Assembly (NCBI GenBank): GCA_016840125.1
Contig: JAEOSY010000397.1
Location: 1 to 64,000 of the forward strand
Reading direction: 5' to 3'
Length of the DNA: 64,000 bases
Origin: Candidatus Helarchaeota archaeon
Lineage (GTDB): Archaea; Asgardarchaeota; Lokiarchaeia; Helarchaeales; HEL-GB-A
Shown here: piece by piece, positions 45,004-54,181 of the stretch
Numbering within the stretch: the first letter of the stretch is position 1
How the letters are laid out: each line of letters begins with the position of its first letter
Translations under genes and position numbers: made by a program
Notes under the pieces: model-generated
What the model was told of the DNA's origin: nothing
The model's input: the letters and a program-made list of their open reading frames with translations, nothing else
Database searches by the model: none

Positions 45004-45075
45004 TATTTTAAAGAACACCTTTTTAGGTTAAAAATTTCTTATATTTTTTAATGAAGTAAGGGAGTATGAATTGAA

Positions 45076-45960
45076 ATGGAATATGAGAGAGATTATCAGA
45101 CCAGTTATTTTCACAAAGCCGCAAGAAAAAAGACAACCAAAGCATTTAAAAAAGCGTTCCGCATGAAGAAAGCCCCAGAGATCGAATATTATGGGATAAA
45201 TGTTACAGCGAACATTAATGAATTAAAGATGTCGATGGAAGGTAAAACGAAGCCGGAAGTTCATCAAATAAAAGAACAAATTAAATATACAGAATGGCGT
45301 GCAGCATTTGGAACCTTGATTTCAATAAAATTAGACCCCCCTGTAAATCAATTAATTTGCCAGTCAGATCTAAAACCAGTTGGCGAGATTGAGGGGATGG
45401 TTCATCAGCTCTTAGCAATTTTGGATCTCCAAATTCCAAAAGCCGTAATATACGGACGAGCCGCAAAACAAGTCCGAACGGGTGGTGGAAAAAAGGGTTT
45501 TACCCCGTATCCTCATAAAATTAATGGACTTGAAGAATTTGAATCCTCAGATATTAATCTTCTTCAGCAAGCTTTAACGCAAAAGGGGAGTTTGTTTAAC
45601 ATCTTTGAAGCCGTTCGAGAGGGTCAACCGGCTCTGGACGCGATACAAGCCTTATACCCCGCATTAGAAGCGAAGCAACCAACCGGCGATTCCTTTATTG
45701 ACACCTTAAACGGAGATAAATACTTGATGAAGTACTTTCATAAGGTCGCCCATTATGGGGAGGCCAGCGCGTCCATTATGAGAGGCACCACAACCCTAAC
45801 ACATTATGGCAAAAGTGCTACGGACGTCTCGACAGTTTGCGCCCCGCTAGAAGGAAAAACGGTAGTCAGCATATTTAATTATAAGGGCGAGGATAGAGTT
45901 TCTTCCGCCTTTGCTTTTAAAATGCTTCTGGATAGTTTCAAAGGAATATTAGGGATATAG
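45076..45960 (+). CDS. Hypothetical soluble protein, 294 aa
   Basis: ATG 45076, 14 bases after GGGAG. The first 45 residues are strongly basic (ARKKTTKAFKKAFRMKK), suggesting nucleic-acid or membrane-surface contact. The middle contains AVIYGRAAKQVRTGGGKKGF and the C-terminal half alternates helices and strands (HKVAHYGEASASIMRGTTTL, CAPLEGKTVVSIFNYKG). No family is recognised and no signal or TM helix is seen. It is flanked by T-rich spacers, so it is probably monocistronic. Confidence 0.55.
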   Translation: MEYERDYQTSYFHKAARKKTTKAFKKAFRMKKAPEIEYYGINVTANINELKMSMEGKTKPEVHQIKEQIKYTEWRAAFGTLISIKLDPPVNQLICQSDLKPVGEIEGMVHQLLAILDLQIPKAVIYGRAAKQVRTGGGKKGFTPYPHKINGLEEFESSDINLLQQALTQKGSLFNIFEAVREGQPALDAIQALYPALEAKQPTGDSFIDTLNGDKYLMKYFHKVAHYGEASASIMRGTTTLTHYGKSATDVSTVCAPLEGKTVVSIFNYKGEDRVSSAFAFKMLLDSFKGILGI

Positions 45961-46021
45961 AAGAACCAAAAATTTTGCACTTAGATCGTTTTAAATATTG
46001 AGAGCCCGCTTACATTTACTC

Positions 46022-47170
46022 ATGCTTTTAACAGATATTGAACAGATAATCGTGGAAGTTCCCATTCCAAAGCCGGGATTAGCGACGTCAATAACAGCAG
46101 GGTTTAAGCAGAGGGTCGCGAGGCATGCCCTGATTAAAATCTCGACAGATGAAGGGATTGAAGGGTATGGAGTGGGGACGATTGTTGGGCAAAGTATCGA
46201 ATTTTTGAAGTTGGTTCCTACTAAATTATTGGCAGGCATGATTGGGGAACCTTTCGGTGTTGAAAAGGTAATGGGGGTTCTAAGAATTGCCTCAGAGATA
46301 GGTCCGCGCCCATGGAGCATTGAGATGGCGTTGTGGGATATTATTGGGAAAATTTGTAAGCAACCGGTTTATAGGTTGTTGGGGGGCTTTCGGGATAAGA
46401 TTCAAGCCTATGCCTCGACCGCTGAATTGAAAAAGCCTGAGAAAATGATCAAAGACGCTCAAGAAGCCGCTGAAATGGGATTTAAAGGAATTAAACTTCG
46501 TGGAAGAAGAAAGACTATTGAAAAAGATATTGAACTCGTGAAGGCGGTTCATGATGCGGTGGGCGGAGAAATCGCGATTATGGTAGATGGAAACCAAGCC
46601 TGGGGTCATTTACCTCCGATTTGGAGTGTTAAAACAGCAATTAAGTTGGGGAAAGCCTTAGATCGCATTGAGGCGGCTTGGTTTGAAGAGCCGTTATACG
46701 AGAAAAATATCGAAGGGATCAAGAGATTAAGAGATAATATCGAAACGCCCGTAGCTGGAGGAGAGCTCGGAAATAGCATGTATTTTTACCGGGATATACT
46801 GGTAAATGATGTCTATGATATTATCCAAGCAGATTTATCCTTCTCCGGAGGTATCCTAGAGTGCCGTAAGATCGCGGCTATGTGTGAAGCGTTCTGTAAG
46901 AACTTCATCCCTCATTGTTGGAATACAGGTCTGGCAATAGCAGCCAGTTTGCAGGTGATTGGGGCGACTCCCAATTGCCCGTGGCTCGAATACCCCTATG
47001 CACCGCCTTGCTGGACCCCTGATGTGCGAGACGCAATCCTAACTGAACCAATTACATTAAATAAGCGGGGGTATGTTGAGATTCCAAAGAAGCCGGGGCT
47101 GGGTGTCGAGCTGAATTGGGATGTAATCGAGAAGTATCGAGTCAAGGAAACGAAAGCCATTCTTGAGTAA
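46022..47170 (+). CDS. Enolase-superfamily enzyme (mandelate racemase/muconate lactonizing type)
   Basis: 382 aa from ATG 46022 (a TTG at 45998 would add eight residues; homology starts near ATG). Catalytic base region GIKLRGRR (a K-x-R motif), metal ligands in IMVDGNQAW (Asp), WFEEPLY (Glu) and PVAGGELGNSM (Glu), and the second base in NFIPHCWNTG (His). This residue set fits acid-sugar dehydratases of the mandelate racemase subgroup. The substrate is unknown. The neighbouring 47240 gene follows by 69 bp on the same strand. Confidence 0.87.
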   Translation: MLLTDIEQIIVEVPIPKPGLATSITAGFKQRVARHALIKISTDEGIEGYGVGTIVGQSIEFLKLVPTKLLAGMIGEPFGVEKVMGVLRIASEIGPRPWSIEMALWDIIGKICKQPVYRLLGGFRDKIQAYASTAELKKPEKMIKDAQEAAEMGFKGIKLRGRRKTIEKDIELVKAVHDAVGGEIAIMVDGNQAWGHLPPIWSVKTAIKLGKALDRIEAAWFEEPLYEKNIEGIKRLRDNIETPVAGGELGNSMYFYRDILVNDVYDIIQADLSFSGGILECRKIAAMCEAFCKNFIPHCWNTGLAIAASLQVIGATPNCPWLEYPYAPPCWTPDVRDAILTEPITLNKRGYVEIPKKPGLGVELNWDVIEKYRVKETKAILE

Positions 47171-47239
47171 AATACATTCTTATTTTTTTCATTCTTATTT
47201 TATAACACAATATAGATATGTAATTAGGAGTAGTATGTT

Positions 47240-48400
47240 TTGCCTCAGCATAATTACGAAGAAATTCCAGACAGTTACAAAAGTAAAGAGTATTTATTAT
47301 TATGTCCGCACGCTTTCCGTTTATTTAGAGAGCTAGGTCTCGAGTATGTCGAAGATGTGTATCCTGAATATAAAAATATCCTCCCTGAGGCGACACAATT
47401 TCGATTTGGAAACATGATCCATACAAGTAAGGAAATTATGCAAGGCAAGATTTCGCCCGAGGACGCAGAGAAGATAGTACTTTATACTATCCCGCATGTG
47501 ATGAGTGTACGAGCTGATCTACAAATTGGCTTATTAAAACTTCTGTATGGGGATAGTGTGGATATTTCGTTCCTGATTTTGAATGATGAAAACAATGAAT
47601 TATTCCACGTTACAAATTTACATGCGGAAAATGGGATCCCTGTAGATTGGTGGCACGTCGATTCCGAAGACGAACTGTTAGAACGTCGGCATATAAAGTA
47701 TGGTTATAAACTAAGAGAAATTCCAGCCCGTACCAAGAATTTTTTAAAGGCCGCAAAAATGATTAGAGAAACCCTTATGGATATTCGGAATGAACGAACG
47801 CCGCAATGGTCGGATTCAATGTACTCACTCTCCAGTGTAAATACGTCCGCCATGTTTAACCTATTTGCAGAGCTCTCAAATTATGAATTGTTCAACATGA
47901 TTTGGATGGGCATGAATAGCAAACAAGTTTATAAAATGCAAGACCAGGTGTTTAATTTGTATCCCAGTCCCCCCTTAATTGGTACCTTGGCCTATTTATC
48001 CCGTAGTGAGTGGACTTCAAAATTAGTCGGTATTTCATCGGGACGCCGTTTAGTTTTACATCAAGTGGAGGACTTAATTATAGAATGGATATCGGAAAAA
48101 TTTCCGGAGGCCCTCTCTACTATGTTGGTAGAGCAATGGAAAACCGGCATCCCCAATCCAAAGATGACAATGGACTGTGAAATCCCAAACAAGAGAGAAG
48201 GTTTGCTTGATGAATCCGGAGATCTCGTTAGAAACTACCCCAATGGGCAACGCCTAACTTTAGAAGATCTGGAGATACCCGAAGACGAGGCTTATAAGGG
48301 TTATCTGACCACGATCACAGATGAGGATCCTTTGGATTTAACAGTCACTAAAAATAATTTAATTTCAAAAAATATGGGCAGATTAACCGAATTCTTTTGA
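47240..48400 (+). CDS. Conserved protein of unknown family (paralogue B)
   Basis: 386 aa with TTG start 47240 (TAGGAG about nine bases before). It is homologous along its length to the protein at 38127: GIPVDWWHVDSEDELLERR, YKLREIPART, LMDIRNERTPQWSDSMY and DEAYKGYLTTITDEDP are shared or nearly so. No TM helix, signal or known domain is seen. It stands outside the acyl-CoA operon next to an enolase-superfamily gene, so the family is not tied to one pathway. Two copies within 10 kb point to an ancient local duplication or a lineage expansion. Confidence 0.7.
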   Translation: MPQHNYEEIPDSYKSKEYLLLCPHAFRLFRELGLEYVEDVYPEYKNILPEATQFRFGNMIHTSKEIMQGKISPEDAEKIVLYTIPHVMSVRADLQIGLLKLLYGDSVDISFLILNDENNELFHVTNLHAENGIPVDWWHVDSEDELLERRHIKYGYKLREIPARTKNFLKAAKMIRETLMDIRNERTPQWSDSMYSLSSVNTSAMFNLFAELSNYELFNMIWMGMNSKQVYKMQDQVFNLYPSPPLIGTLAYLSRSEWTSKLVGISSGRRLVLHQVEDLIIEWISEKFPEALSTMLVEQWKTGIPNPKMTMDCEIPNKREGLLDESGDLVRNYPNGQRLTLEDLEIPEDEAYKGYLTTITDEDPLDLTVTKNNLISKNMGRLTEFF

Positions 48401-48496
48401 ATAATCAAACCAATTTTATTTTATAAGAAGACTAAAACTTAATTAAGATATTCATAAAATAACTATCTACTTGAAAATTTTCTGGAGTTACAAGCA

Positions 48497-49690
48497 ATGA
48501 GTATTCTAGTTTTTATTTCGTATGCCACGAAGGATGCAGAAATGTTTCAAATCAAGGTGATTGCAGAGGCATTGACAGAGTGTCCAGAGATCGAAGATGT
48601 ATTATATTGGCAAGAGGATTTGCATGATGATATTTATGCATATATGGATGAAAACGTTGGGAAATGTGATGTTTTCGTTTTGTTCTGCTCTCCAAAGGCA
48701 TTGAAATCAATCCCCATTGGGAAAGAATGGCGAGCCGCAGATGCCTTAAACAAACCGATTATCCCCGTATTCACAACACCAGAACACATTCCTCCACTTT
48801 TAAGGTCAAGGCTAGGGATTCAAGTTGATGTGTTCAACGTTGAAGATAATATAAAGAAGCTCCGTAGATTAATTTTGAAAAAGGCCCCCAAGGACGAGTT
48901 GGGAGTCGAACTGGAGTTCAAGCTTCTTAAGAATGTAGCTGAAAAGATATACAGTGATAAATCAGCTCCATTCATCATGCCATTACTCAAATTCTGCAAT
49001 GAAAATAATTTGTCCGTGAAGAATATTTTAGTTAGATCAGTTGATGGAAAAAGAATTGCAGATGATTACTTTGATGAGCCTGTTTCGAAGATAATTAACG
49101 AGTTCGGAACGTCATTTACGATTATAGTAGAGAAAATGCAGATTGTTGCGAATTTTAAAGTGTGTATGATTGGGGAAGAAAAGGCAGGAAAATCAAAATT
49201 ATTACAGTATTGTGTTGAGTGCAGTTATGATGAGGAGTATGTTCCGACAGTAGGGGTGGATTACTGGGTAAAGCCATTCCAATACCATACGGAGGATAGA
49301 AATTTCGATATTTCTCTATTGTTTTGGGATTTGGGCGGTAGCTTCGACCAATTTGATGCGAAGAAAATGGATTTAATTGATGAATTATTTAACGAAACCG
49401 ATGGAATCATTTTGGTAGGGGATGTAACAAACAAAGACTCGTTTGAGCAACTTCAATCCAGCTGGTTACCCAACATCCAGAAGCATCTTAAAAAAAAGGT
49501 GCCAATGATTTTGCTGGCTAATAAAGCTGATTTGAAATTGGCTGTAACAAAGACTTCTATTACAAAATTGGCAAAAAAAATGGGTATCTATGAGGTATTT
49601 TATACCTCTGCGAAAACGGGAGAAAATGTCGAGGAATCCTTCAAGGCATTGATCGGACCAATGGTTGGGCAGGCTTTAAAAGTCATCTAA
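48497..49690 (+). CDS. TIR domain fused to a Ras-like small GTPase
   Basis: 397 aa. Residues 1-135 are a TIR domain: ILVFISYATKDAEMF, VGKCDVFVLFCSPKALKS and GKEWRAADALNKPIIPVF, where Glu77 is the likely NADase glutamate. About 136-215 is a linker whose DGKRIADDYFDEPVSKIINE stretch looks beta-grasp-like. Residues 216-397 are a Rab/Ras-type GTPase: P-loop GEEKAGKS (226-233), switch Thr251 in VPTVGVDYW, WDLGGS (G3), NKAD (342-345) and TSAK (370-373). The Gln that normally follows DxxG is Ser282, so intrinsic hydrolysis may be slow. The fusion suggests GTP-controlled NAD cleavage or signalling; defence is possible but not shown. Confidence 0.85.
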   Translation: MSILVFISYATKDAEMFQIKVIAEALTECPEIEDVLYWQEDLHDDIYAYMDENVGKCDVFVLFCSPKALKSIPIGKEWRAADALNKPIIPVFTTPEHIPPLLRSRLGIQVDVFNVEDNIKKLRRLILKKAPKDELGVELEFKLLKNVAEKIYSDKSAPFIMPLLKFCNENNLSVKNILVRSVDGKRIADDYFDEPVSKIINEFGTSFTIIVEKMQIVANFKVCMIGEEKAGKSKLLQYCVECSYDEEYVPTVGVDYWVKPFQYHTEDRNFDISLLFWDLGGSFDQFDAKKMDLIDELFNETDGIILVGDVTNKDSFEQLQSSWLPNIQKHLKKKVPMILLANKADLKLAVTKTSITKLAKKMGIYEVFYTSAKTGENVEESFKALIGPMVGQALKVI

Positions 49691-49727
49691 CTATAAGGTT
49701 ACACTCCTTTCTATTTCCAAAAGCAAG

Positions 49728-51698
49728 TTAAGAGGGGGTGATGGATTTTTGGAGATGTTTTTGGTACTTCCGTTTGAAGATCCCGAAGCAAATTTGAACG
49801 ATAGCCATAACTAACCAGAGTATTAAGCCTATTCCAAACGCGAAAAGCTCGCCAGTTACGCCGAATTCCGCAGCAATTGCAGTTATGTCGCCGATTAGGG
49901 ATGTGATTACAAATCCAAAGATTAAAATCGAAGCAGGGAGACCAATGTTGATTATACCTCCGAGGAGGGGTCTGCTCATCGCTAAGATACAGCCGAAAAT
50001 GAGGATTGAAAAGACTATCGTTGTACCGAGTGGAAAAAAATCAATGAATTCTGATAGTAAGATAGACGCTGAAATCTCTACTGCATTTGCTTCAGGAAAA
50101 ATTACCGCCAGTGGAAGGAAGAGACTTACAGCAATGCAAATTTGGGTGACACCTATACCACCAAGTTGAGAACTATAAAGAACCAAGAGCTTCTGTTCAT
50201 TTACTTTGGGAACAGAGGATTTATTCTTTCTATAATCATGAAGTGTGTAGATGAAAATGGGGAGGGCAATGGCTAACCCGACTAAAATGAAGAAGGGAAT
50301 TTCAATCCATGTATTAAGGGTGTCGCGCCATGCGCTACTCGAGAACATAGTATATACATCGCCTTCCAATTCCACCATCACGAGATAGGTGATTTCTGCG
50401 TTGACCGGAAGGTTATCAATCTCGATTGTCCAGTGAGTTTGATTGATCTGGGTCATATTCACTTCGTCCCATGCAAATCCCATGACTTCATGATGATAGC
50501 CTAGAACAACATTGGAAACGGAAGTTGCGCTCGTCACATTTACAATCACTTTTAGCTTAGAACCAAAGAAGGTGGATTCAATGCTCCTAGTAAGATCGAT
50601 CTCCGGGGGGGCTGGACCGTTTCCCATGGTGTAATTCAACCAATAGAGGATTGTACCTTCTATTGGCTTCATAAGAATGCCATGGTGCCCACCAGGACTC
50701 ATGCTCATGCCTTTCGTATCATTGTGGGTAGCATGGAAGGTGCTATTGAAGGTTTCAAGTGGGAAGAAGTCGTCGTTGGTTCCACAGATGAAGAGAGTCG
50801 CAGGGTTATTGGTTGTATTGACATAGTGAATGGGATCGAAATATTGCACAAGATCCGAGTAAGGGGGCACGGAGATATCGTATTTATTCGGATCCACCAC
50901 AAAATTAGTTATGGACCAAGGGGTGGCGAAGGAAATATCGAGATTGCCAGCGGCAATCACAGGGATCGCCGATCGAACTCCCTGCCAATACACATTGGAG
51001 GCAAACATCGTGGTCAATCCCCCATAACTTCCTCCAGACATCGCAATGCGGGTGGAATCCACAAACGATTGGTTGATGAGTACATCCACAGCTCTCACAG
51101 CAGCACGAGCTATCAAATAAAAATGAGTATGATTCAAGATGTCGGGAGTTATTGTGCCCGAATAGTTAGATAAATCAGGGATTATCCACTCTTGTGTTGG
51201 GGGAGGCCCCCCTGAACTGCCATGCCCGGGTAAGTCAATAACTAAGCAGCTATAGTTATAGGACGCAGCAAGGTAACCAAGATCCATCATACCAGAGTGA
51301 CTTCCCCGAAGACCATGGATAAGTACGACCGCGGGAAGGTTTGTTAGTTGACCAGAACTATTATCGGGAATGATGAGAGCTGCATAACAACGAAGCTGGC
51401 TGTCATTCCAAGATTGACTGGTGTAATACAAATATTGAATAGTAAAATTTTTCTGATAGTCGACCTCCCAATTGTATTCCGTCTTTTCGATTGTAATATT
51501 TAAGGGGATTTTTTGAATTTCTGAAAGATTCCAAAAAGAAGGAATTTCATTAGCTTGATTTACATTTAAGTCTAAATTTTGATTAATTGAATTAATAGAG
51601 GGAGAATCCGCCGTTAGAAAAAACTGAAGTGAAGAGAGGATAGTAAAAGTGATGAAAAAAATCAGTAGAATTTTGGAGAAAGAATTGGAGCGTTTCAT
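49728..51698 (-). CDS. Membrane-anchored extracellular alpha/beta hydrolase, paralogue 2
   Basis: 656 aa with the same plan as the protein at 24724: N-terminal TM or signal helix, hydrolase domain with nucleophile GGSYGGLT, acid GTNDDFFPL and His GGHHGIL, oxyanion GLRGSHSG, an Ig-like stretch, and four C-terminal TM helices. The two differ in many positions but share segments such as SFWNLSEIQKIPLNI/SFWNFTEIEQIPLNI and PPPTQEWIIPDLS/PPPTQDWIVPDLS. Secreted domain with many N-glycosylation sequons; predicted serine hydrolase (peptidase or esterase). It faces the TIR-GTPase gene tail to tail. Confidence 0.82.
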   Translation of the reverse strand: MKRSNSFSKILLIFFITFTILSSLQFFLTADSPSINSINQNLDLNVNQANEIPSFWNLSEIQKIPLNITIEKTEYNWEVDYQKNFTIQYLYYTSQSWNDSQLRCYAALIIPDNSSGQLTNLPAVVLIHGLRGSHSGMMDLGYLAASYNYSCLVIDLPGHGSSGGPPPTQEWIIPDLSNYSGTITPDILNHTHFYLIARAAVRAVDVLINQSFVDSTRIAMSGGSYGGLTTMFASNVYWQGVRSAIPVIAAGNLDISFATPWSITNFVVDPNKYDISVPPYSDLVQYFDPIHYVNTTNNPATLFICGTNDDFFPLETFNSTFHATHNDTKGMSMSPGGHHGILMKPIEGTILYWLNYTMGNGPAPPEIDLTRSIESTFFGSKLKVIVNVTSATSVSNVVLGYHHEVMGFAWDEVNMTQINQTHWTIEIDNLPVNAEITYLVMVELEGDVYTMFSSSAWRDTLNTWIEIPFFILVGLAIALPIFIYTLHDYRKNKSSVPKVNEQKLLVLYSSQLGGIGVTQICIAVSLFLPLAVIFPEANAVEISASILLSEFIDFFPLGTTIVFSILIFGCILAMSRPLLGGIINIGLPASILIFGFVITSLIGDITAIAAEFGVTGELFAFGIGLILWLVMAIVQICFGIFKRKYQKHLQKSITPS

Positions 51699-51847
51699 AT
51701 TCGCATATATACATAAAAGTGTATTAGTATTTTTTGATTTTAGTATATAAGTTGTCTTTCATTCCCACTTTTTAAGTGAATAAATACAATTAAATTTGAT
51801 ACGTCCCTATTAAAAATAAGATTTAGTTCAAACAATAGGTGATAATA

Positions 51848-52300
51848 TTGACAGAAATAGTAATGTCACTTTGGGCACGGATAATGGCTTTTGTTGCAGC
51901 GGTTTTATCAGGGCTCATCTTCGTTCTCGGTAGTTTACGGACAGTTTTTTTTGGAGAAAGTTTTGCAGGATACATACAGGATTTATTTCCAGCAATCGGA
52001 GATCCCCTAGCTCAAGCCCTCGAAACGTTAATGCTGGTAGCCAATTTTGCAGGATGGATTATTTTATTTGCTGCCGTTTTGATAGCAATTGGAAGATTGC
52101 ATATTGCCAAACTCATTTTATTCATCGTTATTGGAGCGGGGCTGTTTAGTTTTTTCATCCCTGTTATTGGTGCTTTGACTTCTCCTGGGATTACAGGTGA
52201 TGAATTATTAACAGTTTTACTCAATGGCGATGCCACGATGTACTTGGTAGCCGTTCTATTTGGTATCATTGCCAAGCTCAATTGCGATAAAGCAACCTAA
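51848..52300 (+). CDS. Small membrane protein (about 4 TM) of unknown function
   Basis: 150 aa from TTG 51848; AGGTGAT at 51837-51843 is a strong ribosome site for it. Four hydrophobic helices (IMAFVAAVLSGLIFVLGSL, LMLVANFAGWIILFAAVLIAI, LILFIVIGAGLFSFFIPVIGA, MYLVAVLFGIIAKL) with short loops. No family is recognised. It lies 48 bp before the CPBP-like gene, with a T-run between them. Confidence 0.55.
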   Translation: MTEIVMSLWARIMAFVAAVLSGLIFVLGSLRTVFFGESFAGYIQDLFPAIGDPLAQALETLMLVANFAGWIILFAAVLIAIGRLHIAKLILFIVIGAGLFSFFIPVIGALTSPGITGDELLTVLLNGDATMYLVAVLFGIIAKLNCDKAT

Positions 52301-52315
52301 ACAAGCTAAAATCTT

Positions 52316-52326
52316 CCTTTTTTTTT
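52316..52326 (+). terminator. T-run terminator candidate
   Basis: Eleven T residues 16 bases after the stop of the small membrane protein and before the CPBP-like gene. Composition only. Confidence 0.35.
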
Positions 52327-52348
52327 ATTTAACCATCTAGGTTTTTGT

Positions 52349-52963
52349 ATGGCAACGCAAAATAAAAACTGGCTGACATTTATCGTTGTTTTGCTTTATA
52401 TTCCATATGTCCTTCTCTACCTCTTTGAGCAACAATATAATTACCTGCGCTATATTGAAGGACTTCCTGCAATAGTGGCGATTATTATCTTCTATAAATT
52501 TGGAGGCTTTTCAAGGGAGGATTTATATTTAAGTAGGAAAAAGATTTCGAGAGTTGGAGTCTATTTAACAATTATAATACTAAGTATCTTTGTTATTATA
52601 GCTTTTTTTGGTCAGGCGGGAGGATTTTCGATAGAAACATTCCTCTTCACAGCACCAATGAGTGCAATAACACAAGAATTATATTTCAGGTGTTCGCTCC
52701 AAGTGGCATTTGAACGAATTCAGCATTTTTCGTATCGAAAAGCAAATATGATACATAGTATTTTCTTTATCGGGTGGCATTTACGTTTATTTTTGGAGAC
52801 CACAAGTCCCCTTGCTTGGATTGGATTAATTGTTGGATTAGGATTCTTCGGACTGGTATGGGGATTTCAATCCAGAAAGGATGGAACCATTTTCTATGTG
52901 ATGGTGATTCATGTTTTTGCATTAATGGCACAGTGCTTCTTTTTATGGAATCTTGGCTTTTAA
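52349..52963 (+). CDS. CPBP-family intramembrane protease-like protein
   Basis: 204 aa, about six TM helices. The CPBP (Abi/Rce1) motifs are recognisable: SAITQELYFRCSLQVAFERI in place of EExxxR, HSIFFIGWHL (FxxxH) and the C-terminal IHVFALMAQ. The first Glu of the EE pair is Gln (QE), so catalysis may be altered, although the second Glu, the Arg and both His remain. Known members cleave CAAX proteins or act in bacteriocin immunity. Function here is unknown. It converges on the winged-helix-GTPase gene. Confidence 0.75.
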   Translation: MATQNKNWLTFIVVLLYIPYVLLYLFEQQYNYLRYIEGLPAIVAIIIFYKFGGFSREDLYLSRKKISRVGVYLTIIILSIFVIIAFFGQAGGFSIETFLFTAPMSAITQELYFRCSLQVAFERIQHFSYRKANMIHSIFFIGWHLRLFLETTSPLAWIGLIVGLGFFGLVWGFQSRKDGTIFYVMVIHVFALMAQCFFLWNLGF

Positions 52964-52999
52964 CCAAGACCATTGGGGTCTAAAATCCATGCAGTAATA

Positions 53000-54181
53000 T
53001 CATTCTAGGGCATTATTGATGAGGAAAGACGTGAATAATTCAAGTTCATTTTTAGACTTCAGAAAAGTCTCAAAATTTGCTACACGAATTCGAGTTAATC
53101 CTGAATCCTTCGTTAAGAACCAAAAACCAATGGATTTTGGTCTCTTAATACACTGTGAAAAGGCAATAGGAACTGACTGAGGAATAAAACCTTTTATATG
53201 CTCCATAAGTCTTACGAAAGGGACTTCAACATTTAGGTTATTTTTCGCAGAAGTTTCTGTGAAGCCAATGATATTATTTTTTGCGACAAACTCTTCAACC
53301 AGTTCTCGGGTTACGTCGGGATGGTATCCTTTATCAGCCTTTGTTGCTATCAAATAGATGGGCACTTGTGGAACAATCTCTAGCCAACTAGTCAGGTTAA
53401 GGAATGATCTATGATCTGAGAGGTCGAACGCGAGTATAACACCATCAACGCCCTGAAAAAAGTCATGAAGAAAAAATCTGAACTCTTGCTGACCACTAAG
53501 ATCCCAAACTTGCATAATTTCAAATCTATCTTTAACTTTAACTTTTTTTACCTGGATGTCAAGGGCAATTGTGACATCGTGATCCTGGTAAACCTTTTTA
53601 CAAAAGAAGGTTGCCAGAGATGTTTTTCCAATCCCACCATCGCCACAAATAATGATTTTTAGAATGGGAAAGAAGCTTGACCGCCGCCCCTCCTTTTCGC
53701 TGAAAATCGCATCAACTTTGAGTAATTTCTTCAAATGGTATTTTACCGTTTTATGATGTAACCCTAATTGTTTAGCGATTTGGCTTTGATAGATTCCAGG
53801 ATTTTTGGTAATTAAATTCAAAACATTTAGTGTAGTTTTGCTTTTTGATAATTTTGAATCTAATTTTGCGAGAGGATTTTTCTCTGAATAAGAAAAATAG
53901 AGTAAATACTGCCCAACCCGTCGTTTTTGGATTAACTTATTTTTTTCGAGTATATCCAAATGCCAGGCAAGAGTTCCTACCGATACGCCAACGCGACGTA
54001 ACAATTCATTAAAGTGTATACCAGGTTCCTTTAAAATCGAATTCATTATATTTATTCGATTTTCGTTATCTAAAACTTCGCCGTTCATTTGATGTAATCC
54101 TGAGTCTGTAGGTACATCGGATGTATCTGAATTCTTTCTACCCTTTTTCTTTTCATTCAGATTCAAATAATTCAACACCAA
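53000..54181 (-). CDS. Tandem winged-helix / Ras-like GTPase fusion with a shortened longin-like tail
   Basis: 393 aa, TTG start (exact start uncertain within the first 15 residues). Two winged helices: 40-100 (GIHFNELLRRVGVSVGTLAW, HLDILEKNKLIQKRRVGQYL) and 113-170 (GIYQSQIAKQLGLHHKTVKY, HLKKLL). Then a complete GTPase: GDGGIGKT (180-187), VWDLSGQQEF (226-234), IATKADK (279-284) and ETSAK (309-313). Residues 348-393 (IGFWFLTKDSGLTRIRVANF...) resemble the first strands and helix of the longin-like protein at 29075, then stop. It is probably a DNA-binding regulator switched by GTP; such a one-piece regulator is unusual. Confidence 0.83.
   Translation of the reverse strand: MVLNYLNLNEKKKGRKNSDTSDVPTDSGLHQMNGEVLDNENRINIMNSILKEPGIHFNELLRRVGVSVGTLAWHLDILEKNKLIQKRRVGQYLLYFSYSEKNPLAKLDSKLSKSKTTLNVLNLITKNPGIYQSQIAKQLGLHHKTVKYHLKKLLKVDAIFSEKEGRRSSFFPILKIIICGDGGIGKTSLATFFCKKVYQDHDVTIALDIQVKKVKVKDRFEIMQVWDLSGQQEFRFFLHDFFQGVDGVILAFDLSDHRSFLNLTSWLEIVPQVPIYLIATKADKGYHPDVTRELVEEFVAKNNIIGFTETSAKNNLNVEVPFVRLMEHIKGFIPQSVPIAFSQCIKRPKSIGFWFLTKDSGLTRIRVANFETFLKSKNELELFTSFLINNALE

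Noticed and set aside
48497..49690. Complete anti-phage defence island around the TIR-GTPase
   Set aside because: Neighbours are an enolase-superfamily enzyme, an unknown-family protein and a secreted hydrolase; no other defence gene is adjacent, so only the fusion itself is reported.
50682..51173. 163-aa plus-strand frame opposite the alpha/beta hydrolase
   Set aside because: His/Arg/Ser-rich composition typical of an antisense shadow; the minus strand carries the hydrolase active-site motifs.
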